From positions 57,050 through 121,049 of the forward strand of contig CAIVAU010000048.1 in the NCBI GenBank assembly GCA_903903925.1: DNA of 64,000 nt. The letters are read 5' to 3'. A program made the translations under genes and the position numbers. Position 1 is the first letter of the stretch; every line of letters starts with the position of its first letter. Shown here in pieces: positions 27,597 to 37,124 of this stretch. Under the pieces are notes generated by a model, which saw only the letters and a program-made list of their open reading frames with translations, was not told where the DNA came from and ran no database searches. The stretch is from an uncultured cyanobacterium. Lineage in GTDB: Bacteria; Cyanobacteriota; Cyanobacteriia; Cyanobacteriales; Nostocaceae.

Positions 27597-30272
27597 TCAC
27601 GTGTATCCATATTTCTTGATGAACCAAGTTTTCACAAATTGAGTCAATACGCAATAGCAAGTTAGGATTAAAGCTAACCAGAGAAAATAAACAGCTGGTA
27701 AAGGAACAAATCCTAAACCGGCTGCTATTGGAGAAAATGGCAAATACATTCCGACTGTCATCACAGTGGCGGTGATGAGCAGCATGGGTAAAGAAGCCCA
27801 ACTTTGGAAAAAAGGAACCTTAGCCGTGCGAATAACATGGACAATCAGCGTTTGAGTCATCAGACTTTCCACAAACCAACCTGTTTGGAACAAAGCTTGA
27901 TTGTCTAGAGAAGTCGCCCCAAAAACAAACCACATCAGCGCGTAGGTGCAATAGTCGAAAATGGAGCTAATCGGACCGATGAATATCATAAATCGCCGGA
28001 TATTCTCAATTTGCCACTTCGGCGGCTTGACTAGATCTTCTTGATCGACTTGATCAAATGGGATGCCTGTTTGCGAAAAGTCGTAGAGGAGATTATTTAT
28101 CAAAATCTGTACTGGCTGCATCGGTAAAAATGGCAGAATTGCACTCGCACCCAAGACGCTAAACATATTACCAAAGTTAGAGCTCGTGCCCATTCTAATG
28201 TATTTATTTATATTGGCAAAAGTCTTGCGACCTTCGATGACCCCAGATTCTAAGATTAACAAATTTTTTTCTAACAAAATGATGTCTGCCGACTCTTTGG
28301 CAATATCGACTGCCGTATCAACTGAGATCCCCACATCTGCCTCCCGCAAAGCGGCTGCATCATTGATGCCATCTCCCATGTATCCCACAGTATTGCCTTT
28401 TTTTCGCAGCACCTGAATAACTTTGGCTTTTTGGGTTGGAGAGAATTTGGCAAAAATGGTTGTGGTTGGAGTCACTTTAGCTAATTCATCATCCGATAAA
28501 GATTCAATATCGCTACCTAATAAGACGTTTTGGACAGGCAATCCAACATCTTTGCAGATTTTACGAGTAATGATTTCATTATCCCCAGTTATAATTTTCA
28601 CATCGACTCCATGACCCTTGAGGGCTTTAACCGCTTGGGCAGCGGAATCTTTGGGCGGATCGAGAAACGCAATGTTGCCCAACAGAACCAAATCACTCTC
28701 ATCGGTAATGGCGTAATGTGCTTGATCCGTTGGCGTTACTTTATATGCCACTGCGATTACCCGTAACCCGTCAGAGTTTAGTTTTTGTTGTAAATCGGTA
28801 ACCTTGGCGCGGACTGACTCATCCATTGGCAAAACTTTGCCATTGACTTTCAGTTGGGTGCAGACTTTGAGGATTTCTTCAACTGCACCTTTGCAAATCA
28901 GCACATGTTGTTTTCCCATTTCTTCGACGACAACAGACATGCGACGACGCACAAAGTCAAAAGGAATTTCATCAAATTTCTGGTAGTTTTGCTCAATGTC
29001 TAAAGATTCAAGTTCTTGATTGCGATCCAGAACGGCGACATCCAATAAATTTTTTAAGCCAGTCTGGTAAAAGCTATTGAGATAGGCATATTTTAGGACA
29101 TCTGTACTTTCTTCACCGTAGGGATCTAAGTGCATTTGCAAGACGATTTTGTCCTGGGTCAGGGTGCCTGTTTTGTCAGTACACAGAATATTCATGGAGC
29201 CAAAGTCTTGAATCGCATCAATATTTTTGACAATCACCTTTTTGTCAGACATAGTGATCGCCCCCTTGGCTAAATTTGCTGTGACAATCACAGGCAACAT
29301 TTCTGGAGCCAGTCCCACAGCAACAGATAAACCGAATGTGAATGCCTCGACCCAATTGCCTTTCAGCACTCCATTGATCAGAAAAACGAGTGGAGCCATG
29401 ATCAACATAAAGCGCAACAGCAGCACGGTCACGCCATTCACACCTTTGTCAAAGCTCGTTCGTGGTTTGCGTCCGCTGACAGTTTTAGCCAGTGATGCTA
29501 GATAAGTATGACTACCAGTTTCTGCGACAACGGCTGTTCCAGAACCACTGACTACTGTGGTACCCATGAAACAGAGATTGATTAGCTCCAGTGGGTTTTT
29601 CTCCTTTTGATCAGGGAGTTCTGCGTGTTTTTCAGTGGGTAGAGACTCCCCGGTGAGGGTTGACTGACTAAGGAATAAATCCTTCGTCGCAATCAGCCTG
29701 ATATCTGCCGGAATCATATCTCCGGCGGAAAGAAATATGATATCACCAGGCACTAAGAGCTTCACCGCAATTTCTTTTCCTGCCGTTATTCCCTTTTGTT
29801 TTTTCGGTGCAACATCTTTAATGGCATCCTTGCGACTCACTGTTGCCGTTGCGCTCACCATTGCCCGCAACTTTTCGGCGGCTTTATTTGACTGAAATTC
29901 TTGTGAAAAGCGCAGCAACCCACCGAAAATCACCATCATAAAAATGATCAAGGCTGCTGTCGGACTCCCAGTTAACAGTGAAATCGTCGCCAGAACAATC
30001 AGTAAAAGCGAGAGGGGATTCGTCACCGTTAGCACCAGTTGGACATACCACCTGATCGGTTTTTCGCGGGCGATCTCATTCAGCCCAGATTTTTCTAACC
30101 GCCTCTTCGCTTCCGTTTCACTCAGCCCATCGACAGAAGTGTCAAATAAGTGCAGAACTCCATCCACATCACGCTGAGCGATATCGATGAGTGCTTTAGA
30201 TGAATCTACAGACGGGCTAGATCCCGTTTTAGGCTTTTTGGATAAATTGGCAGTCTGGCTTAACTTTTTCAT
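27597..30272 (-). CDS. mgtA: Magnesium-transporting P-type ATPase
   Basis: An 891-residue P3B-type ATPase that imports Mg2+ across the plasma membrane. It has the actuator motif LSQSTLTGESLPTEK, phosphorylation motif CTDKTGTLTQD, and hinge MGDGINDAAALREAD. Helix 4 is AVGLAPEMLPVIVTANLAKG, the MgtA/MgtB hallmark, distinct from the Ca2+ PEGLP motif. Ten membrane helices are present. MgtA proteins are usually induced by low Mg2+, acid or membrane stress. It stands alone on its strand, upstream of an HdeD-like gene transcribed away from it. Confidence 0.93.
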   Translation of the reverse strand: MKKLSQTANLSKKPKTGSSPSVDSSKALIDIAQRDVDGVLHLFDTSVDGLSETEAKRRLEKSGLNEIAREKPIRWYVQLVLTVTNPLSLLLIVLATISLLTGSPTAALIIFMMVIFGGLLRFSQEFQSNKAAEKLRAMVSATATVSRKDAIKDVAPKKQKGITAGKEIAVKLLVPGDIIFLSAGDMIPADIRLIATKDLFLSQSTLTGESLPTEKHAELPDQKEKNPLELINLCFMGTTVVSGSGTAVVAETGSHTYLASLAKTVSGRKPRTSFDKGVNGVTVLLLRFMLIMAPLVFLINGVLKGNWVEAFTFGLSVAVGLAPEMLPVIVTANLAKGAITMSDKKVIVKNIDAIQDFGSMNILCTDKTGTLTQDKIVLQMHLDPYGEESTDVLKYAYLNSFYQTGLKNLLDVAVLDRNQELESLDIEQNYQKFDEIPFDFVRRRMSVVVEEMGKQHVLICKGAVEEILKVCTQLKVNGKVLPMDESVRAKVTDLQQKLNSDGLRVIAVAYKVTPTDQAHYAITDESDLVLLGNIAFLDPPKDSAAQAVKALKGHGVDVKIITGDNEIITRKICKDVGLPVQNVLLGSDIESLSDDELAKVTPTTTIFAKFSPTQKAKVIQVLRKKGNTVGYMGDGINDAAALREADVGISVDTAVDIAKESADIILLEKNLLILESGVIEGRKTFANINKYIRMGTSSNFGNMFSVLGASAILPFLPMQPVQILINNLLYDFSQTGIPFDQVDQEDLVKPPKWQIENIRRFMIFIGPISSIFDYCTYALMWFVFGATSLDNQALFQTGWFVESLMTQTLIVHVIRTAKVPFFQSWASLPMLLITATVMTVGMYLPFSPIAAGLGFVPLPAVYFLWLALILTCYCVLTQFVKTWFIKKYGYT

Positions 30273-30741
30273 AAAATAATTTCTTTATTTTCTAGCTTAT
30301 TTTTAATGTCCTGCAAGCAAAGAAAGCCAGTACAAAAACAACCCCTTTAGGGAATTCAAAAGTCAAAAGTTGTTGTCAAATTTTTGCCACACAGTCTTAG
30401 CGATAATCCTGCTCGATTGAGCATATTTTTAATACCTTTGAAGAGTTGACTTCAGGTGAGCAATGATTAAACATATACCTTTAACAATAGGTTACTTTGC
30501 CCTCAATTTTTATCTATCCCAAGTATGATGATGCGAGGTATCTGTCTTCAGGGTGGGAGGGGTGTATCCCGATGAGCGTAAATTTGTAGTGCGAGCATCT
30601 TGCTCGCTTGTAGCCTACGTGAGCAAGATGCTACTAATCTAATTGATTCTTATTCCTAAATTCTTTTTATTAAGTTTTATATCGTAGTCAATCAATTCAA
30701 TTAAGAAATCAAACAACACCTTGTCACAGTAAAGGAAGAAA
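30273..30741. other. Intergenic region between mgtA and the HdeD-like gene
   Basis: About 470 bases between divergent genes. It holds the palindromic repeat at 30561-30613 and presumably both promoters. No coding sequence is seen. No Mg2+-sensing leader structure could be recognised by eye in the roughly 100 bases upstream of mgtA. Confidence 0.5.
30561..30613 (+). repeat. Dispersed palindromic repeat, copy 2
   Basis: Contains GCGAGCA-TCT-TGCTCGC (30591-30607) with flanks matching 3515-3568 in inverse orientation. A partial third arm (GTGAGCAAGATGC) follows at about 30619-30631. Confidence 0.7.
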
Positions 30742-31320
30742 ATGTATAAGGAAAAAACCATGAGATTCACTGACCCAGACATTAACAATCAAGTGCAGGT
30801 TAATCCTGCTTGGGGAATTGGCATTGGGATTTTGATAATTGTTTTGGGTGTGATTGCAATTGCAAGACCGTTGTTTGCTTCAATCGCATCCACTTTAGTA
30901 TTTGGTTGGATATTTATCATTGCTGGCATTATTCAGATGATCTATGCCCTTCAGTCCCGTAGAGACGGTCATATTGCCTGGAAACTCATTATCAGTGTCC
31001 TCTATGTGCTGGCAGGCATTTTGATTGTTGCCAATCCACTTCAAGGAGTTCTTACATTGACGCTGGTGCTTGGCATTACGATCTTTCTGCAAAGTGCGCT
31101 CCAGGTGATTATGGCATTTCGGATGCGCCCTTCACAAAACTGGGGTTGGGTGTTGTTGAGTGGAATTATAGGCATTATTTTAGGAATTTTTATTTGGTCT
31201 ACATGGCCCTTTAATGCAGATTGGATTATTGGAACTTGGGTTGGCGTTAATCTTTCATTTGATGGAATTTGGATATTAGCGTTATCTTCTGGATCTAGAC
31301 CTGCGGTTAAATTGATATGA
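30742..31320 (+). CDS. HdeD-family acid/stress membrane protein
   Basis: A 192-residue membrane protein with six hydrophobic segments in three pairs, matching HdeD/DUF308. Examples are GIGIGILIIVLGVIAIARPL and VFGWIFIIAGIIQMIYAL; each pair repeats the pattern LLxGIxxIxxGI. HdeD proteins protect enterobacteria at high cell density and low pH; their mechanism is unknown. GGAAG precedes the ATG at 30742, and a second Met at 30760 also has a good ribosome binding site. It begins a short plus-strand pair with the Cys-rich protein gene. Confidence 0.85.
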   Translation: MYKEKTMRFTDPDINNQVQVNPAWGIGIGILIIVLGVIAIARPLFASIASTLVFGWIFIIAGIIQMIYALQSRRDGHIAWKLIISVLYVLAGILIVANPLQGVLTLTLVLGITIFLQSALQVIMAFRMRPSQNWGWVLLSGIIGIILGIFIWSTWPFNADWIIGTWVGVNLSFDGIWILALSSGSRPAVKLI

Positions 31321-31332
31321 AAGGATTTTTGT

Positions 31333-31749
31333 ATGTATGATTCTTGTGTTTTCCGAAGCTACACACTAACAAACAATAGTTTCAGTCAGACAACAGTCAA
31401 CGAGACAGAAGTGATTTTTCCAACTGGAAATACCACCAAACCTCATTTCCATGATATTCCTTACTTATCATTGTTGTTGCCTGCCATGTTCTTGATAATT
31501 ATTTGGAAAATTACCGATTATATTGTTCCATTAAATGTGCAAAAGTTTATCCAAGATTGTCAAGTAAGTAGCAACTCTGTCGAGCAAGTTCCCTGCCTGA
31601 AATGTCAGTTTTTTGATAGGAACGATTATCTTAATTGTGCTGTATGTCCCTCTATTGTGTTAACCAAACAAGCGTTCGATTGCTCTGACTACTTGCCTAA
31701 AAGTAGTACGAACGCGGTGATAAGAACGGCACAGAAGCGGGAGAGGTAG
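31333..31749 (+). CDS. Membrane-anchored Cys-rich protein of cyanobacterial type
   Basis: A 138-residue protein: polar N-terminus, one hydrophobic segment (about residues 43-60, PYLSLLLPAMFLIIIWKITD), then a compact Cys motif CLKCQFF ... LNCAVCPSIVLT ... FDCSDYLP. The C-x2-C...C-x2-C pattern suggests a metal-binding knuckle or redox site. I recall related short Cys motifs in other cyanobacterial hypothetical proteins, but I know of no assigned function. It starts 12 bases after the HdeD-like gene, so the two are probably cotranscribed. Confidence 0.65.
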   Translation: MYDSCVFRSYTLTNNSFSQTTVNETEVIFPTGNTTKPHFHDIPYLSLLLPAMFLIIIWKITDYIVPLNVQKFIQDCQVSSNSVEQVPCLKCQFFDRNDYLNCAVCPSIVLTKQAFDCSDYLPKSSTNAVIRTAQKRER

Positions 31750-31776
31750 GCAGTTAGAGTTTCTGCCACAATTTGG

Positions 31777-32073
31777 TCAAGAACGCAACGCTTTGATCTG
31801 TGCCCGTAACTGAGCAATTTCTTGAGCCAGATCGATTACCATTGCTGCTCCCACAAGATTTAGCCCTAAGTCCTGACGCAAGCGTTGGATTTGAGCAATT
31901 CGCGCAATTTCTCGTGAGCGCAGCATTGAGCCTTTCGGTTCAATCAACCCTAGTTCCACAAATCGCTCAATGATGATCGTTGAGGTTTGAGTCACCAAAG
32001 CTGCATATTCAAACGTATAAAGGCGATCGCCTTCTTGGGAAATAACTGTAGTGGAAAGTCTAAACTCGCTCAA
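31777..32073 (-). CDS. cbpM: CbpM-like chaperone modulator (MerR-type fold)
   Basis: A 98-residue MerR-like protein: helix-turn-helix-like segment EYAALVTQTSTIIIERFVEL then GLIEPKG, followed by a coiled-coil dimer helix VIDLAQEIAQLRAQIKALRS. In bacteria, CbpM binds the J domain of CbpA and inhibits it. It overlaps the CbpA gene stop by four bases (ATGA), the usual arrangement, which strongly supports the pairing. Confidence 0.85.
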   Translation of the reverse strand: MSEFRLSTTVISQEGDRLYTFEYAALVTQTSTIIIERFVELGLIEPKGSMLRSREIARIAQIQRLRQDLGLNLVGAAMVIDLAQEIAQLRAQIKALRS

Positions 32074-33035
32074 AGTGTCACCTCTTTTATTCCAGAACGG
32101 GGGTTAAAACTGCTATTAAACTGAATCTTTTGATAGCAATCCTGCTCAATTTCGCTCAAATCCTTCGGAGACACGATCTGAAGTTTGACAATGAGATCAG
32201 TCCGATTTCCTTTCGGTAATATCCAACCTTTGCCTCGTAGTCGTAGCGATCGCCCGGAATTTACTCCTTTCGGAACAGTCATCATCACGTGACCGTCTGG
32301 CGTTGGCACGTCAATTTCAGCACCTAAAACAGCTTCATCGGGACGAATCGGAACTTCACAGGTCAGGTTATCACCCGAAAACTGAAAAAATGGATGGGGA
32401 AAGAGTTCAATCGTGAGATACAAATCGCCTTGCTGTTGAGAAAAAGGACTGAGGCGACCTTTTCCTTTAATCCGAATCCGACTCCCTGATGTCGCACCTG
32501 GGGGAATGCGAACGTTAATGGTTTCATCGTCCAACTGCAACCGTTTTTGGACACCATGAAATGCTTCTGAAAAAGAAAGCCGGATCGCGGCTTCAGTATC
32601 GGGTGCCGGTGCTTGGCTACGAAATCCTCCAAAATCCTCAGGCTGCTGAGTCGAGGTGCGGTAATAACTCCGTCCTGCTTTTGTCCTACCGCCTAAACCA
32701 CCAAGCAAATCGTTGATAAAGTCATCAAAGTTGCTATATTGGTCAAATCCTGCTGCATTTGCGCCTTCGTCTCTAGGAGGAACTCCACCGGCTGCTGCTT
32801 GCTTCCAGTATTGCCCAAACTCGTCATACTTTTCGCGTGTTTCTGGATTCGATAAAACCTCGTTGGCTTCGTTGATGGCTTTGAATTGTTCTTCTGCTGC
32901 TGGATTACCAGGATTGACATCAGGATGATGTTTGCGGGCAAGTTTGCGGTAAGCTCGCTTGATTTCTTCAGCAGTTGCAGTTTTGCTGACTCCTAAAAGG
33001 GCGTAGTAATCTTTGAAGTCGGTTGCAGTGGGCAT
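32070..33035 (-). CDS. cbpA: DnaJ-type co-chaperone CbpA
   Basis: A 321-residue type II J-domain protein that stimulates DnaK. The J domain (residues 5-72) has the HPD motif in RKHHPDVNPG. A short Gly-containing linker follows (YSNFDDFINDLLGGLGGRTK). Two C-terminal peptide-binding domains come next (IRLSFSEAFHGVQKRLQL ... CEVPIRPDEAVLGAEIDVPT). The four-Cys zinc module of DnaJ is absent, which marks CbpA. It lies upstream of cbpM in one operon. Confidence 0.92.
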   Translation of the reverse strand: MPTATDFKDYYALLGVSKTATAEEIKRAYRKLARKHHPDVNPGNPAAEEQFKAINEANEVLSNPETREKYDEFGQYWKQAAAGGVPPRDEGANAAGFDQYSNFDDFINDLLGGLGGRTKAGRSYYRTSTQQPEDFGGFRSQAPAPDTEAAIRLSFSEAFHGVQKRLQLDDETINVRIPPGATSGSRIRIKGKGRLSPFSQQQGDLYLTIELFPHPFFQFSGDNLTCEVPIRPDEAVLGAEIDVPTPDGHVMMTVPKGVNSGRSLRLRGKGWILPKGNRTDLIVKLQIVSPKDLSEIEQDCYQKIQFNSSFNPRSGIKEVTL

Positions 33036-33050
33036 GATTTAATAGTTGAT

Positions 33051-33094
33051 AGGGAGCAGGGAGCAGGGAGCAGGGGAGCAGGGGGGCAGGGGAG
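33051..33094 (+). repeat. STRR-type GGGAGCAGG tandem repeat
   Basis: Short array of GGGAGCA and GGGGAGCA units in the gap between cbpA and the MacB-type ATPase gene, followed by ATGACTA direct repeats (33104-33128) that overlap the 3' end of the next gene. Confidence 0.8.
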
Positions 33095-33121
33095 TGTAAG
33101 CGCATGACTAATGACTAATGA

Positions 33122-33829
33122 CTAATGACTCTCGTGTTTCTTAAGATTTCCCTCTAACTTCTCAACAATCACTCCATCCTGCATTCTTATCACTCGCTTT
33201 GTCTGATCTGCTACCGTCGCATCATGGGTGACAAGCACGACGGTGGTGCCCTGTTGATTTAATTGCGTCAGCAGATTCATAATCTCGTGAGAAGTTTTGG
33301 AATCTAATGCTCCTGTTGGTTCATCTGCCAAAACTAAAGCAGGATGATTCACTAAGGCACGAGCGATCGCCACTCGCTGTTGTTGTCCTCCTGAAAGTTG
33401 GTTAGGACGGTTTGTGAGGCGATCGCCCAACCCAATCTGTCTTAGGGCTGCGGTGGCGGATTTCAGTCGTTGCGATCGAGATACATTCGCATAAATCATC
33501 GGCAGCATGACATTTTCTAGTGCCGTCAACCGTGGCAACAAATTGAATTGTTGAAACACAAAGCCAATATACTGATTGCGGATATCCGCGAGTCCATCAT
33601 CATCCAGGGTCGTCAGGTCTCTACCGTCTAAGAGATACAACCCACTCGTAGGACGATCCAGACACCCAATGATGTTCATCAGTGTCGATTTCCCTGAACC
33701 CGAAGCCCCCATAATCGCGAGGTATTCGCCGTCTTCGATCGATAAATCAATGTGCTTAAGAACCGGTACATCCAATTCTCCCAAATGATAGGTCTTCGTG
33801 ATGCCCTCTATCCAGATCATTGTTGCCAT
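33122..33829 (-). CDS. MacB/LolD-type ABC transporter ATPase
   Basis: This ATPase of about 235 residues powers a MacAB-like tripartite exporter. Walker A is GASGSGKST, signature LSGGQQQR, and Walker B LVLADEPTGALD. The family marker IGFVFQQFNLLPRLTALENV is present. The start at 33829 is chosen because GGAG lies a few bases upstream; 33820 is an alternative. The permease gene is upstream on the same strand, with the adaptor further upstream, in reverse of the classical macA-macB order. Confidence 0.9.
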   Translation of the reverse strand: MATMIWIEGITKTYHLGELDVPVLKHIDLSIEDGEYLAIMGASGSGKSTLMNIIGCLDRPTSGLYLLDGRDLTTLDDDGLADIRNQYIGFVFQQFNLLPRLTALENVMLPMIYANVSRSQRLKSATAALRQIGLGDRLTNRPNQLSGGQQQRVAIARALVNHPALVLADEPTGALDSKTSHEIMNLLTQLNQQGTTVVLVTHDATVADQTKRVIRMQDGVIVEKLEGNLKKHESH

Positions 33830-33889
33830 CTCGCTTCGCTCCAAGTCAAAAGTCAAAAGTCAAAAGTCAAAAGTGAAGGTAACAAGTCA

Positions 33890-35185
33890 TTACTCATTAT
33901 GTAGTGCTGAAATCGGATCTAATTTGGCAGCATTACGGGCGGGGATGCCGCCTGCCAGAATACCGACGATGAACGAAAGTCCAAACCCTACTCCTATTGA
34001 CCACAACGGCACAATAAACGGAAATTTGAACACAGTTGCAGCACCAAAGGCGAAGGTAATTCCCAATCCCACGCCAATCGCACCGCCGACTGTTGAAATC
34101 ACGATCGCTTCCGTTAAAAACTGGCTCAAAATGTCTGTGCTGGTTGCGCCTACGGCTTTGCGAATGCCGATTTCTCGCGTTCGTTCCATCACCGAAACCA
34201 ACATGATGTTGGCAATCCCAATGCCGCCGACGACGAGGGAAATGCCCGCGATCGCACCCACCATCAAAGTCAATGACCCCACCACATTGGTGAAAGCGTT
34301 GATAATATCAACTTGATTGATGATCCGAAAATCATCAGGAGCTGGCGGATGAATGTGATGCAATAGACGCAGAATATTCGTCACCTGAAATTGCGCCGAG
34401 TTTAGCTGATTTGCATCGCTCGCTTCTACCCAGAAGCCATTAATCGCTACACCCGTCAAAGCATTGTTACCCACAATTTGGGCAGACATATTGGTCAGTG
34501 GGATATAAATTTGATCATCCAGATCCTGGTTACCCACCGATCCCTTCGCTGCCGCCACCCCTACTACAGTGTAGCGATTGCCCCGAATCCGCAAATCAGA
34601 GCCAATCACGGTTTCGTCTGGGTTAAACAACTCATCGCGCACCTTAGAGCCAAGCACCGCCACCGGTCGGGCAGCATCCAAATCCTCTTGATTAAAAAAG
34701 AGTCCCGCTTGAGTCGGAACGTTTTTCACACTTGGGTAGTTCAAATCCGTGCCGAGAAGGGTCGTCTGGGTGTTGTTATCGCCATGGACAATCTGAATTT
34801 GACCCTTTTGTAAAAATGCCGTCACCGCTTTAGCCGCTGGGACTTCCTTGGCGATCGCCTGAGACTCTTCCCAGGTCAGGGTACTGGCTGAACCCCCTCC
34901 TTGGCTAATACCGCCTGTTCTTGCCGCCCCTGCCAAGACTAGCATCACGTTCGTTCCCAACGCTTGAAGCTGTAACTCCGTTGACTTTTGCACACCCTGC
35001 CCCACACCAGTAATTGCAATCACCGAAGAGATGCCAATAATCACACCCAACATAGTCAAGCCTGTCCGCAGTTTATTACTCCACAGAGTTTCCGCTGACA
35101 TAATCAGAACTTCAACGAAAGCAACCCCGCGCTTTCGCGGACGGCGAGATCGAGTGGTTGGTTGTGGTAAGCCGAGCTTTTTCAT
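33890..35185 (-). CDS. MacB-type ABC permease (FtsX-like)
   Basis: A 431-residue permease with four membrane helices: one near residue 40-60 (TMLGVIIGISSVIAITGVGQ), a large periplasmic domain (about 65-300), and three C-terminal helices that include the family motif SVMERTREIGIRKAVGATS. It moves substrates by coupling to the adjacent ATPase, without a pore through the membrane. The N-terminal basic stretch (TTRSRRPRKRG) is unusual. It is separated from the ATPase by 60 bases that contain AAAGTCA tandem repeats. Confidence 0.9.
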   Translation of the reverse strand: MKKLGLPQPTTRSRRPRKRGVAFVEVLIMSAETLWSNKLRTGLTMLGVIIGISSVIAITGVGQGVQKSTELQLQALGTNVMLVLAGAARTGGISQGGGSASTLTWEESQAIAKEVPAAKAVTAFLQKGQIQIVHGDNNTQTTLLGTDLNYPSVKNVPTQAGLFFNQEDLDAARPVAVLGSKVRDELFNPDETVIGSDLRIRGNRYTVVGVAAAKGSVGNQDLDDQIYIPLTNMSAQIVGNNALTGVAINGFWVEASDANQLNSAQFQVTNILRLLHHIHPPAPDDFRIINQVDIINAFTNVVGSLTLMVGAIAGISLVVGGIGIANIMLVSVMERTREIGIRKAVGATSTDILSQFLTEAIVISTVGGAIGVGLGITFAFGAATVFKFPFIVPLWSIGVGFGLSFIVGILAGGIPARNAAKLDPISALHNE

Positions 35186-35196
35186 AGTACCAAAGA

Positions 35197-35418
35197 AGGG
35201 AGCAGGGAAGAGGGAAGAGGGAAGAGGGAGCAGGGAGCAGGGAGCAGGGAGCAGGGGAGCAGGGGAGCAGGGGAGCAGGGGAGCAGGGAGCAGGGAGCAG
35301 GGGAGCAGGGGAGCAGGGAGCAGGGAGCAGGGAGCAGGGAGCAGGGAAGAGGGAAGAGGGAAGAGGGAAGAGGGAAGAGGGAGCAGGGAGCAGGGAGCAG
35401 GGAAGAGGGAAGAGGGAA
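35197..35418 (+). repeat. Long STRR array of GGGAGCA / GGGAAGA units
   Basis: About 220 bases of near-perfect 7-8-base repeats, G-rich on the plus strand, immediately upstream of the permease start. A reverse-oriented array (35551-35653) lies 130 bases away, so the two can pair. The array shows no spacers and is not a CRISPR. Confidence 0.85.
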
Positions 35419-35523
35419 TAAAGAATCAGAAAAAATGAGCGTTGTGGGAGTAGCGCCCACTTTAAAAAAAAGATGTCTTGCGAGACGCGCCCTTAAGGGA
35501 GAAACATTCGTCAGAAAAGTTCC

Positions 35524-35550
35524 AATCCCACGGATGGGTGTCGTGGGATT
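35524..35550. repeat. Hairpin resembling an IS200/IS605 end
   Basis: AATCCCACG faces CGTGGGATT with a 9-base loop. Subterminal hairpins of this kind flank IS200/IS605 elements in cyanobacteria. No transposase remains nearby. Confidence 0.4.
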
Positions 35551-35653
35551 CCCTGCTCCCCTGCTCCCCTGCTCCCCTGCTCCCCTGCTCCCCTGCTCCC
35601 CTGCTCCCTGCTCCCTGCTCCCCTGCTCCCTGCTCCCTGCTCCCTGCTCCCTC
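35551..35653 (-). repeat. STRR array, inverse orientation
   Basis: About 100 bases of CCCCTGCTC / CCCTGCTC units, C-rich on the plus strand. They end directly at the adaptor gene stop codon (35654). Together with 35197-35418 they form a large imperfect inverted repeat. Confidence 0.85.
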
Positions 35654-36986
35654 TTAATGTGTTCTTACACTAGGGAGAATCGACGAGGAACCACCAGAAA
35701 CCTGACGGGTTCCGGGTGGAAAGCTGAGTAAGACGTGTTCATTTCCGGTTAAACCAGACCGTACCTGGGTTTTGTCATTCATCGTTGTGCCGACTGCAAT
35801 CCGCACAAAGACTGGATCGCCTTTGTCCTTTGCCACAAACACGCCCTGAGCATTGGTTTGTTGAACGATCGCCGCAGTTGGCACGAGTAGTACATTTTTT
35901 AACTCTCCGGCTTTGAACGCCACATTCACATTCATCCCTGATCGCAGCAGGTGCTGGGGATCGGATACTGATGTCTTCACCTCAAAAGTCGTCACGTTTA
36001 AGACAACATCCGACTGGGGGGCAATTTCCGTCACCTGTCCAGTAAAGGTTTTCCCCGGATAGGCATCTGCCTGAATGGTTCCAACTAGACCCATGTGAAT
36101 TTGGGCAATATTCGCTTCTGCGACTTGGGCAACAATCTGGTTCGTGGATGCGAGAGATAAGATCGAAGACGAGGTTGCCGAGGTAACCGCACTGCCTGCC
36201 GTGGTGGGTGTTACAAAGGAGCCAGGATCGGCAAATTTCCGGGCAATAATCCCACTAAAGGCGGCACGAATCACCGTATCGTTGAGATCCGTCTGGATAG
36301 TTTGCACCGCCCCTTGAGCCGCCACCACCAGGGCACGATCTTGCTCAATGTCTTCCGGGCGACTGCCAACCTTCTGCAAATCCAGAGCTTGCTGTGATTT
36401 CCGTACCTGAGCAGCAGCCTGAACCCGTGCAGCACGAGATGTGATCAGGTCTCGCTTAGCCAGTGCTCCATTGGTATATAAATACTGATTTTGCTGGAAG
36501 GTTGACTTTGCTGACCTCAAAGCCGCCTTGTCGTTCATCTGTTGCGCTGCTGCCTGAGCAATGTCTTGTGGACGGTTACCGGCGATCGCCCGTTGCAAGT
36601 TCGCCTCCGCAGCAGAGAGATTCCCCTGAGCCTGACGTAATTGCCCCTGAAGATTCGAGGCATCCATGTAGGCAAGCACCTGCCCTTTTTGCACAGAATC
36701 GCCTTCCTTCACCAGCAATTGCTTCAGAACCCCTGCCGTTTTGGGACTCACATTCACTAATACAAACGGTTGCACCGTCCCATTCGTAGAAACCGTGATC
36801 GGGAGATTGCCCCGCTCGACCAAAGCCGTTTGAACGTTACGCTTTGCCTGCTCTTGTTGCCCTATAACGAATTGGCGATAAGCGAGATAGCCAATGCCAA
36901 TAATGGGGATTAATATGAGTAAGCCAAGTAGCCATTTATTCTGTCTGATCTGACTAAAGTTCTTCAATTTTAGGGAGATGTTCATA
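35654..36986 (-). CDS. MacA/HlyD-type periplasmic adaptor
   Basis: This adaptor of about 443 residues connects the MacB-type transporter to an outer-membrane channel. It has one membrane helix (residues about 16-37, WLLGLLILIPIIGIGYLAYR), a lipoyl domain with LVNVSPKTAGVLKQLLVKEG, a coiled-coil hairpin, and the returning lipoyl/barrel region VIRAAFSGIIARKFADPGSF. The start at 36986 (MNISLKLKNF) is preferred; an upstream in-frame Met at 37051 lies in repeat sequence. The last residues PSVRTH abut the STRR array. Confidence 0.88.
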
Positions 36987-37005
36987 GGTGATACCTGTGA
37001 CTGGG

Positions 37006-37122
37006 GCAGGGGGGCAGGGGAGCAGGGGAGCAGGGGAGAATTCCTACTCACTCCTAACTCCTAACTCCTAACTCCTAACTCCTGACTCCTAGCTCCTGCC
37101 TCCTGCCCTCTGCCTCCTGCCT
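37006..37122 (+). repeat. Mixed STRR arrays (GGGGAGCA and CTAACTC/CTGCCTC units)
   Basis: Two short tandem arrays fill the gap between the adaptor gene and the glycine-zipper protein gene: GGGGAGCAG units near 37006-37043 and ACTCCTA-type units near 37050-37122. Confidence 0.8.
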
Positions 37123-37124
37123 CC

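Noticed and set aside
27597..30272. Ca2+ ATPase assignment for the second P-type ATPase
   Set aside because: The helix-4 motif APEMLPVIVT is specific to the Mg2+ group, not the Ca2+ group.
35197..35418. CRISPR-like regular repeats
   Set aside because: Units of 7-8 bases without spacers. This is an STRR-type tandem array, and the long open frames across it are a by-product of the repeat.
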